Below are positions 1 through 4,702 of a DNA stretch of 6,845 nucleotides, piece by piece. Origin of the DNA: JAKVJE01 sp047722305 (GTDB lineage Bacteria > Actinomycetota > Actinomycetes > Actinomycetales > Microbacteriaceae); contig JBDNYM010000065.1 of NCBI GenBank assembly GCA_047722305.1, positions 1 to 6,845 on the forward strand, written 5' to 3'. Position 1 is the first letter of the stretch. The number at the start of each line of letters is the position of its first letter. The position numbers and the translations under genes are program-made. Under the pieces are notes generated by a model. That model searched no databases. It saw only the letters and a program-made list of their open reading frames with translations, and was not told where the DNA came from.

Positions 1-368
1 CCTCCCCCACCGCGCCCGCCCTGCGCCGGGCCGCCACCTCGCCGTGGACCCTGTGGGCGTTCGGCGTCACGAACTCGATCCTCACCTGGACGGGAGCCGG
101 CCTGCTCTACGCCGGAACCCGCCTCGTGCTCCGGGACACGGCCGCTCCCGCGCTCCAGCTCGCCCTGCTGCTGTGGCTGCTCGCCGTCATCATCGCCCCC
201 TACGCGATCGTCGTATGGATCTGGGACCGGTCGCCCCGGGCGGCCGGGATCGTCGCCCGCGCCGTCGGCTGGCTCCTCGGGCGCAGCGCGAGGACGGTCG
301 TCGGCTGGCTCACCATCGCCGCCGGGGTCGCCATCGGCGTGTGGACGGTGCTCCGCCTCCACCCCTGA
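1..368 (+). CDS. C-terminal part of a multi-spanning membrane protein (partial, 5' end outside window)
   Basis: An open frame runs in from the window edge (first full codon at position 3) to a TGA at 366-368, giving about 121 residues. Three hydrophobic segments are visible: one around SPWTLWAFGVTNSILTWTG, one around LQLALLLWLLAVIIAPYAIV, and one near the C-terminus around VVGWLTIAAGVAIGVW. Short Arg-rich loops separate them (WDRSPRAAG, GRSARTV). The protein therefore sits in the cytoplasmic membrane and ends just after its last helix. The internal ATG at 126 lies between two helices and has no good ribosome site, so it is unlikely to be the real start. The pattern loosely resembles the C-terminal half of the GAP (Sap, sulfolipid-1-addressing protein) family of actinobacterial membrane proteins, but this is a weak guess from topology. 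No catalytic motif is visible. The next gene converges on it from the other strand. Confidence 0.7.
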   Translation, partial: SPTAPALRRAATSPWTLWAFGVTNSILTWTGAGLLYAGTRLVLRDTAAPALQLALLLWLLAVIIAPYAIVVWIWDRSPRAAGIVARAVGWLLGRSARTVVGWLTIAAGVAIGVWTVLRLHP

Positions 369-382
369 TCCGCGGACCCGGG

Positions 383-431
383 GTGGGACGGAAGCCCGCT
401 GCCTGAACTCGCTCTCCGGCCATCGTCCCAC
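383..431. terminator. Inverted repeat between two convergent genes, possible bidirectional terminator
   Basis: GTGGGACG at 383-390 is the exact reverse complement of CGTCCCAC at 424-431. A G-U pair (391/423), a 2x2 internal loop and three further pairs (GCC 394-396 with GGC 418-420) extend the stem, leaving a loop of about 21 nt. It lies between the stop of the upstream membrane gene (368) and the stop of the convergent epimerase gene (437), where a shared terminator is expected. There is no clear U-tract on either side and the loop is long, so it may not be an efficient intrinsic terminator. Confidence 0.35.
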
Positions 432-436
432 GACCC

Positions 437-1360
437 TCATCCCTCCGCGTGGATGCGCGCCAGCCCCTGGCGGTAGGACGTGACGGCGAAGTCGGGGAAC
501 CGCATCGTGAACTTCGTCGAGTCGAAGATGCTGTCGTGCGCGTAGCGGGGCAGCAGCTCGCCGATCTCCTTGACCCGCGGCGACACCAGGCCGGCCGCCC
601 GCAGCACCCAGGCCGGCAGCACCGTGTACTTCGCCGCGACGCCGAACTCGGCGGCGGCCAGTTCCACGAACTCGCGGTAGGTGAGCCGGGCTGCGTCGGC
701 GGGGAGGTGCCACGTCTGCCCGTAGGCGGCGGGGGTCGTCCCGAGCGTCGCGAGCGCGCGACTCGCATCGGGGGTCCAGATGAGCGTACACAGCCGGTCG
801 TCCCGCACCGGCACCAGCGGCCGCCTGCCGGCGCGCAGGCGGTCGAGGATGAGCGAGTTCATGAAGCTCTGCGTGCGGCCCGGCCCGTAGAACTCCGGGG
901 CCCGGGCGATGAGCACCGGGATGTCGCCCCGTTGCATCTCGGCGAGCACCATGGACGCCATCCGCGCCCGCACCCGGCCCTTGCGCCCGACGGGGGCGAA
1001 CGGCGTGTCCTCGGTCTGGACCCGGTCGTCCTGCGGGTACATGTACGTGTTGTCGAAGTAGGCGAAGCTCGCGCCGGCGGCCCGGGCCGCGTCCAGGGCG
1101 TTCTGGAGCATCACCGGGAAGTCCTTCTCCCACAGCGCCGAGTCGGCCGCCAGACCGGCGGTGAAGTAGACCACGTCGCTGCCGGCCACCGCCTCCCGCG
1201 TCCGCTCCGCATCGAGCAGGTCGGCGCCGACCAGGGCGTCGCCGTCGTTGACGGGACGCGGATGCCGGCTGACGAGCCGGAGCCGGCCGGGATGGGCGCG
1301 GTTCAGCTCGCGGGCGAGCTCGACGGCGATCTGCCCATTCGCCCCCAGAATCGTCTGCAT
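437..1360 (-). CDS. NAD(P)-binding epimerase/dehydratase-like protein (atypical extended SDR)
   Basis: The 307-residue product begins MQTILGANGQIA, whose Gly6-x-x-Gly9-x-x-Ala12 pattern is the dinucleotide-binding turn of a Rossmann fold. Later blocks fit the epimerase family: SDVVYFTAGL (61-70) after strand 4, YFDNTYMY (101-108), and IARAPEFYGPG (151-161). The usual catalytic Tyr-x-x-x-Lys is not visible. In its place is GRKGRVRAR (125-133), a form I associate from memory with a subgroup of actinobacterial NAD-dependent epimerases. The C-terminal half (about 160-307) would be the substrate domain; the substrate cannot be told. The start was chosen at the ATG at 1358-1360 because GAAGGA (1366-1371, minus strand) lies five bases upstream. 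A start at 1411 would add 17 residues before the Rossmann fold and cross the divergent control region. It is divergent from tetR and may share its regulation. Confidence 0.85.
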   Translation of the reverse strand: MQTILGANGQIAVELARELNRAHPGRLRLVSRHPRPVNDGDALVGADLLDAERTREAVAGSDVVYFTAGLAADSALWEKDFPVMLQNALDAARAAGASFAYFDNTYMYPQDDRVQTEDTPFAPVGRKGRVRARMASMVLAEMQRGDIPVLIARAPEFYGPGRTQSFMNSLILDRLRAGRRPLVPVRDDRLCTLIWTPDASRALATLGTTPAAYGQTWHLPADAARLTYREFVELAAAEFGVAAKYTVLPAWVLRAAGLVSPRVKEIGELLPRYAHDSIFDSTKFTMRFPDFAVTSYRQGLARIHAEG

Positions 1361-1385
1361 GTGCGTCCTTCGCCCTCCGGGGTCT

Positions 1386-1408
1386 GACGCGATGGACAAC
1401 GTCGCGTC
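1386..1408. repeat. 23-bp inverted repeat enclosing the tetR -35 box
   Basis: GACGCGA (1386-1392) and TCGCGTC (1402-1408) are perfect 7-bp inverted arms around a 9-bp centre. The centre contains the proposed -35 hexamer TGGACA (1393-1398). A nested shorter repeat, TGGAC (1393-1397) with GTCCA (1406-1410), overlaps it. On the minus strand the repeat lies upstream of the epimerase gene and its ribosome site. It could be a second operator or, in RNA, a hairpin. G+C-rich palindromes also occur by chance in such DNA. Confidence 0.4.
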
Positions 1409-1421
1409 CACCCGCTATGTT
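1393..1421 (+). promoter_or_regulatory. Sigma70-type promoter of the tetR-hsp31 operon
   Basis: TGGACA (1393-1398, five of six matches to TTGACA) is followed by exactly 17 nt and then TATGTT (1416-1421, with the key T, A and final T of TATAAT). Transcription would begin near 1428, giving a leader of about 30 nt that contains the ribosome site GAGGAG (1447-1452) and ends at the tetR ATG (1459). No comparably good promoter was seen for the divergent epimerase gene. Confidence 0.6.
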
Positions 1422-1436
1422 TACAGTGCTCACATA
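1416..1436. promoter_or_regulatory. 21-bp palindrome, likely TetR-family operator
   Basis: The site has outer arms TATGT (1416-1420) and ACATA (1432-1436), inner pairs CA (1424-1425) and TG (1427-1428), and a central G at 1426. Seven of ten base pairs are symmetric, with the three mismatches grouped at the same place in each arm. It covers the -10 box and the expected start point of the tetR promoter, where a bound repressor would block transcription. Length, odd centre and the TTTACA/TG core are usual for operators of TetR regulators. Autorepression is inferred. Because the spacer is only 98 bp, the same protein could also affect the divergent epimerase gene. Confidence 0.55.
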
Positions 1437-1458
1437 CTTTAGAACTGAGGAGTAAGCG

Positions 1459-2046
1459 ATGTCAACATCGGGGCGGCCCTATCACCACGCCGACCTGCGG
1501 GCCACGCTCATCGCCGGGGCGATCGAGCTACTCGAAGCCGGAGAACCGTACTCACTGCGCGCCGTCGCCCGTCACGCCGGCGTCTCGCCGACCGCGCCGT
1601 ACCGCCACTTCGCCGACCGCCAGGCGCTGGACTCCGCGATCGCCGCCGAGAGCTTCACGCGACTGCAGGCGGCACTCACGGATGTGCTGGACACGGCGCC
1701 CGCGGATGAGCCGGCCGCCGACCTGCTCGCCGACCTCGGCGTCGCCTACGTGCGCTTCGCCCTCGACCACCCCGCCGTGTTCCACGTGATGTTCGGCGGG
1801 CCCTGCGACCCGGCGGACAGCGACCGCGTCCAGGCGTCCCAGGCGCTCCACGCCCTGCTGCGCGACGTGCTCGTGCACACCCTCCCCGACCAGGCGTCGC
1901 CCGCGCTCGCCACCGCACTGTGGGGGCTCGCCCACGGGCTCGCCTGCCTGCACCTCGACGGGAAGTACCGGCCCGGGCCCGGCGCCGAGGTCGCCGACCG
2001 CGTCCGCGCCGCCTTCGCAGCCATGCTCACCGCGAGGGTGGGATGA
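1459..2046 (+). CDS. TetR/AcrR-family transcriptional regulator with WHG C-terminal domain
   Basis: The 195-residue protein has a typical TetR N-terminus. After helix 1 (about 12-27, DLRATLIAGAIELLEAG) comes the helix-turn-helix at about 32-51 (YSLRAVARHAGVSPTAPYRHF). The C-terminal ligand and dimerisation domain carries W155-G-L-A-H159-G160 within WGLAHGLACLHLDGKY, the signature of the TetR_C_33 (WHG) family. The ligand is unknown. The ATG at 1459 is supported by GAGGAG six bases upstream. The gene is 49 bp from the downstream hsp31-like gene on the same strand, and the promoter in front of it carries a palindrome over the -10 box. It is therefore inferred to repress its own operon and release it on binding a small molecule, perhaps an electrophile or aldehyde given the partner gene. 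The family call is secure; the inducer is a guess. Confidence 0.93.
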   Translation: MSTSGRPYHHADLRATLIAGAIELLEAGEPYSLRAVARHAGVSPTAPYRHFADRQALDSAIAAESFTRLQAALTDVLDTAPADEPAADLLADLGVAYVRFALDHPAVFHVMFGGPCDPADSDRVQASQALHALLRDVLVHTLPDQASPALATALWGLAHGLACLHLDGKYRPGPGAEVADRVRAAFAAMLTARVG

Positions 2047-2095
2047 ACATCCCGCATCCAGCCGCCCCGACACCACTTCGCCGAAAGGAAACCCC

Positions 2096-2782
2096 ATGAC
2101 CAAGCGCATCCTCCAGGTCGTCACGAATGTCGGCCACTATGACGACCCGTCGCACCCCACCGGGCTGTGGCTGTCCGAACTCGTGCACTCCTGGAACGTC
2201 TTCGCGCAGGCCGGGTACGAGCAGACCATCGTCAGCCCGCTCGGCGGGGCGTCGCCGTTGGAGCCGCGCTCCCTCCGCTTCCCCAACTCCGACCGGGCCG
2301 CCAAAGCCTGGCACGCGGACCCGGACCGGATGGCCCTGCTGCAGCACACATCCAGCCCCGACCAGATCGACCCCGCCGACTACGACGCCATCTACTTCAC
2401 CGGCGGCCACGCCGTCATGTACGACTTCCCGGGCAGCGAGGGCCTGCAGCGCCTCACCCGCCAGATCTGGGAGCGGGGCGGAATCGTGTCGTCGGTGTGC
2501 CACGGGTACTGCGGGCTGTTCAACACCCGGCTGTCGGATGGGACCCTGCTGGTCGCCGGACGAAGGCTCACCGGCTTCGCCTGGCAGGAAGAGGTGCTCG
2601 CCCGCGTCGACAAACTGGTCCCCTACAACGCCGAAGCCGAGATGAAGCGCCGCGGCGCCCGGTACGGCAAGGCGCTCATCCCATTCAGCTCACACGTGGT
2701 CGTGGACGGGCGGCTCGTCACCGGGCAGAACCCCGGGTCGGCCACGGCGACGGCGCGGGCGGTGGTCGCGGTGCTGGGGTGA
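2096..2782 (+). CDS. DJ-1/PfpI-family Hsp31-like protein (type 1 glutamine amidotransferase fold; possible glyoxalase III/deglycase)
   Basis: The 228-residue protein has the DJ-1/PfpI sandwich fold of the Hsp31-like branch. Visible marks are HPTGLWLSEL with Glu28, YDAIYFTGGHAVMYDFPG (about 96-113), and the nucleophile elbow SVCHGYCGLF with Cys135 and His136. Glu28, Cys135 and His136 correspond to the catalytic set of Hsp31-type glyoxalase III enzymes, which turn methylglyoxal into lactate without glutathione; some members also act as holding chaperones. GGHA replaces the more usual GGHG. No signal peptide is seen, so it is cytoplasmic. The start is fixed by AAAGGAAA just upstream of the ATG at 2096. 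It lies 49 bp after tetR in the same direction and is the likely effector gene of that regulator. The fold call is strong; the reaction remains inferred, since DJ-1 relatives vary in activity. Confidence 0.9.
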   Translation: MTKRILQVVTNVGHYDDPSHPTGLWLSELVHSWNVFAQAGYEQTIVSPLGGASPLEPRSLRFPNSDRAAKAWHADPDRMALLQHTSSPDQIDPADYDAIYFTGGHAVMYDFPGSEGLQRLTRQIWERGGIVSSVCHGYCGLFNTRLSDGTLLVAGRRLTGFAWQEEVLARVDKLVPYNAEAEMKRRGARYGKALIPFSSHVVVDGRLVTGQNPGSATATARAVVAVLG

Positions 2783-2802
2783 GGGTGGGGGGAACTGAAC
2801 GC

Positions 2803-3105
2803 TCAGGCAGCCTTCAACGGCGTGATCGTGGCCACCTGGTCGGCGATGCAATCCTGCGCAACCTCCAGGTCGTAGCGCGACTGAAGGTTGAGCCAGAATT
2901 GCGGATCCACACCGAAGTAGCGCCCCAGGCGCAGCGCAGTGTCGGCGGTGATCGCCCGTTTCCCATGCACGATCTCGTTGATACGGCGCGGCGGCACCCC
3001 GATCGACACCGCCAGGTGGTTCTGCGTGATCCCGAAGCCCTCGATGAAGTCCTCCATCAGGACCTCACCGGGGTGGATCGGCGGATAAAGCTTCCCGGAC
3101 ATCAT
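2803..3105 (-). CDS. higA: HigA-family antitoxin (XRE helix-turn-helix)
   Basis: The 100-residue protein opens with the HigA mark YPPIHPGEVLMEDF (7-20). A helix-turn-helix follows at about 26-47 (ITQNHLAVSIGVPPRRINEI), then HGKRAITADTALRLGRYFG and PQFWLNLQSRYDLE (69-82), all standard for the HigA/VapI family. It neutralises HigB by binding it and represses the operon through its helix-turn-helix. The gene follows higB with a 6-bp gap, and its ribosome site (GAGGAGG) overlaps the higB TGA, which points to translational coupling. Two ATG codons in a row occur at 3105 and 3102. The second has the better spacing from the ribosome site (4 rather than 1 nt), so the protein may start one residue later. 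It converges on the hsp31-like gene with only 20 bp between the stops and no obvious terminator. Confidence 0.93.
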   Translation of the reverse strand: MMSGKLYPPIHPGEVLMEDFIEGFGITQNHLAVSIGVPPRRINEIVHGKRAITADTALRLGRYFGVDPQFWLNLQSRYDLEVAQDCIADQVATITPLKAA

Positions 3106-3111
3106 CCCTCC

Positions 3112-3393
3112 TCAGTGGTAGTCCGCAATCTGCACGTCCTCGACGCCGGCATCCGCCCAACGAAAGCAGATGCGCCACTGATCGTTGACGCGGATGCTGT
3201 ACTGCCCGGCTCGGTCGCCTTTGAGTGCTTCGAGCCGATTGCCAGGCGGAACACGCAGCGCATTCAACGTCGTCGCCGCGTCCAGCAGATGCAGTTTCCG
3301 GTTCGCCGTCTTGTGAATATGCGGATCAAGCCGCTTCACCGACTCGCGGCGCCAGACGCGCTCAGTGTCTCGATCGGCGAAGGACCTGATCAC
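3112..3393 (-). CDS. higB: HigB-family toxin (RelE-superfamily ribosome-dependent mRNA interferase)
   Basis: From the GTG at 3391-3393 the product is 93 residues, the usual HigB length, and starts MIRSFADRDTERVWRRE, a typical family N-terminus. Further marks are LRVPPGNRLEALKG (46-59), GQYSIRVNDQWRICFRW (63-79) and the C-terminal DYH with His93. Lys58, Arg68, Arg74 and His93 are candidate catalytic residues by analogy to HigB enzymes, which cut mRNA on the ribosome. An open frame reaches back to 3468, but those 25 extra codons overlap the end of ychF and lack family resemblance, so GTG 3393 is preferred. No Shine-Dalgarno sequence precedes it, which suggests a leaderless or near-leaderless transcript. 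Toxin-before-antitoxin order is the norm for higBA. All visible motifs are intact, so the toxin is probably active. Confidence 0.92.
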   Translation of the reverse strand: MIRSFADRDTERVWRRESVKRLDPHIHKTANRKLHLLDAATTLNALRVPPGNRLEALKGDRAGQYSIRVNDQWRICFRWADAGVEDVQIADYH

Positions 3394-3399
3394 CTGACC

Positions 3400-3428
3400 A
3401 GCGTGACAGATATAACGTATCGCGTCAA
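3400..3428 (-). promoter_or_regulatory. Candidate higBA promoter
   Basis: On the minus strand TTGACG (3428-3423) matches five of six bases of the -35 consensus. Seventeen bases on is CACGCT (3405-3400), a poor -10 that keeps only the A at position 2 and the final T. A start at 3393 would then make the higB GTG the first codon of a leaderless mRNA. TTATAT (3415-3410) is an alternative -10, but without a good -35. The choice is uncertain. Confidence 0.3.
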
Positions 3429-3443
3429 TAACGCTAGACGTTA
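3413..3443. promoter_or_regulatory. Two tandem 15-bp palindromes, likely HigA operators
   Basis: Site A at 3429-3443 reads TAACGCTAGACGTTA, with arms TAACG and CGTTA symmetric in all five pairs. Site B at 3413-3427 reads TAACGTATCGCGTCA, with the same arms but one mismatch. The two start 16 bp apart, separated by a single base, and lie between the ychF stop (in site A, at 3434-3436) and the higB GTG at 3393. Site B overlaps the candidate -35 box. Palindromes with TAACG/CGTTA arms recall operators described for HigA/GraA-type antitoxins, to my memory. Binding by HigA or the HigBA complex and autorepression are inferred. Confidence 0.6.
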
Positions 3444-4510
3444 AATTTGAACTCCACCACGTCCCCATCCTGCATGACGTAGTCCTTGCCCTCCATGCGG
3501 ACGTGGCCGGCGGCGCGGGCCTCGATCATCCCGCCGGCGGCCACCAGGTCGTCGTACGAGACGATCTCGGCCTTGATGAAGCCGCGCTCGAAGTCCGTGT
3601 GGATCACGCCGGCCGCCTGGGGCGCCGTCCAGCCCCGGTGAATCGTCCAGGCGCGGGTCTCTTTCTCGCCGGCGGTGAGGAACGTCTGCAGGCCCAGCGC
3701 GTCGAAGCCGATGCGGGCCAGCTGGTCGAGGCCCGACTCCTCCTGGCCGATGCTGGCCAGCAGCTCGTGGGCGTCCTCGCTGGACAGGTCGATCAGCTCC
3801 GACTCCATCTTCGCGTCGAGGAAGATCGCCGGGGCCGGGGCGACCACCTCACCCAGCGCCGCCTTCTTCGCAGGATCGGTCAGGACGTCCTCATCCACGT
3901 TGAACACGTACACCACCGGCTTGAGCGTCAGCAGACCGAGCTCTTTGAGCAGCGCGAAGTTGACGTCGTCCACGCGCGACAGCGGGGTGCCGGCCTCCAG
4001 CGCGCTCTTCCCGGCGAGCGCGGCCTCCAGCACCGCCTTGTCGGTCTTCTTGCCCTTGACCTCCTTGTCATAGCGCGGGATGGCGTTCTCGAGCGTCTGC
4101 AGGTCGGCGAGCTCCAGCTCGGTCAGGATGGTGTCGATGTCGCGGCGGGCGTCCACCGAGCCGTCCACATGCACGACGTCCGGGTCGGCGAATCCGCGCG
4201 TCACCAGGGCGATTGCGTCGGCCTCGCGGATGTTGGCCAGGAACTTGTTGCCCAGCCCCTCGCCCTCGCTGGCCCCCTTGACGATGCCGGCGATGTCGAC
4301 GAACGACACCGGCGCGGGCACCACCTTCTTGCTGTCGAACATGTCGGCGAGCACCCCCAGCCGCGGATCGGGGAGGTTCACCACCCCCACGTTCGGCTCG
4401 ATCGTCGCGAACGGGTAGTTCGCCGCGAGGACGGTGTTCTTGGTGAGCGCGTTGAAGAGCGTCGACTTGCCCACATTGGGGAGTCCGACGATGCCGATGG
4501 TGAGAGCCAC
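3434..4510 (-). CDS. ychF: Redox-regulated ATPase/GTPase YchF (OLA1 family)
   Basis: From the GTG at 4508-4510 the protein is 358 residues, the normal length for YchF, and begins MALTIGIVGLPNVGKSTLF. Motifs are G1 GLPNVGKS (9-16), G3 DIAG (72-75) followed by the Gly-rich KGASEGEGLGNKF, and G4-like NVDE (204-207) in place of NKxD, the change that lets YchF prefer ATP to GTP. A coiled-coil insert spans about 128-200 and the C-terminal TGS domain about 276-358, ending DGDVVEFKFNV. YchF binds ribosomes and is tied to translation and stress responses. Ala35 replaces the Cys35 that mediates peroxide sensitivity in E. coli, and I see no cysteine in the whole protein. A TTG three codons upstream (4519) is an alternative start but overlaps the proposed -10 box. 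The gene is followed by higBA on the same strand after 40 bp. Confidence 0.96.
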   Translation of the reverse strand: MALTIGIVGLPNVGKSTLFNALTKNTVLAANYPFATIEPNVGVVNLPDPRLGVLADMFDSKKVVPAPVSFVDIAGIVKGASEGEGLGNKFLANIREADAIALVTRGFADPDVVHVDGSVDARRDIDTILTELELADLQTLENAIPRYDKEVKGKKTDKAVLEAALAGKSALEAGTPLSRVDDVNFALLKELGLLTLKPVVYVFNVDEDVLTDPAKKAALGEVVAPAPAIFLDAKMESELIDLSSEDAHELLASIGQEESGLDQLARIGFDALGLQTFLTAGEKETRAWTIHRGWTAPQAAGVIHTDFERGFIKAEIVSYDDLVAAGGMIEARAAGHVRMEGKDYVMQDGDVVEFKFNV

Positions 4511-4518
4511 GGGTGGCA

Positions 4519-4524
4519 AGTCTA
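4519..4524 (-). promoter_or_regulatory. ychF: Candidate -10 box for a leaderless ychF transcript
   Basis: TAGACT (minus strand, 4524-4519) fits the TAnnnT core of a -10 hexamer and ends eight bases before the ychF GTG, so RNA would begin at or within a base or two of that codon. No Shine-Dalgarno sequence stands in front of the GTG, which agrees with leaderless translation. No convincing -35 element is seen at 16-18 bp. Confidence 0.45.
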
Positions 4525-4584
4525 GCCGGGCGGCTCGGTGGGCGCCCGGTGGATGGACGGCATGCGACGCTGCCGGCGGGCGAC

Positions 4585-4617
4585 GCAGTGCTCTGGATAC
4601 GGCAGTGCATGGATACG
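4585..4617. repeat. Imperfect 17/16-bp tandem duplication in the ychF-rmuC spacer
   Basis: GCAGTGCTCTGGATACG (4585-4601) is followed at once by GCAGTGCATGGATACG (4602-4617). The copies share GCAGTGC and TGGATACG and differ only at the junction. The 192-bp divergent spacer (4511-4702) otherwise holds the ychF -10 box at one end, and no clear promoter or ribosome site for rmuC at the other. The duplication lies about 90-120 bp upstream of the rmuC start and could be a regulator site or simple slippage. No coding region is supported in this spacer. Confidence 0.6.
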
Positions 4618-4702
4618 GGCGTCCGCGGGTGCCGCCGCCGTCCCTCCCTGCATCCCACTCGCCTTCCTTCGAATGTCCGAGGTCGATGCGACACTGGGAT
4701 GC

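Noticed and set aside
449..1387. Long plus-strand open frame antisense to the epimerase gene
   Set aside because: The translated product is rich in Arg, Gly, Pro and His with no motif, while the minus strand gives a clear Rossmann protein. It is a mirror frame caused by high GC.
2167..3444. Plus-strand open frame of over 400 codons running through hsp31, higA and higB
   Set aside because: It is out of frame with the DJ-1 gene and antisense to higBA, both supported by clear motifs. Its composition is Arg/Pro/Ala-rich noise.
3503..4525. Long plus-strand frame antisense to ychF
   Set aside because: The ychF frame has every expected GTPase motif and full length. The antisense frame has no recognisable domain.
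4585..4617. Start of a CRISPR-like array
   Set aside because: The two copies are adjacent without spacers and there are only two of them. No cas gene is present.
4538..4702. N-terminal extension of rmuC by 55 codons
   Set aside because: The added residues lack the membrane anchor that begins RmuC proteins and would overlap the divergent spacer and its tandem repeat. The anchor begins exactly at ATG 4703.
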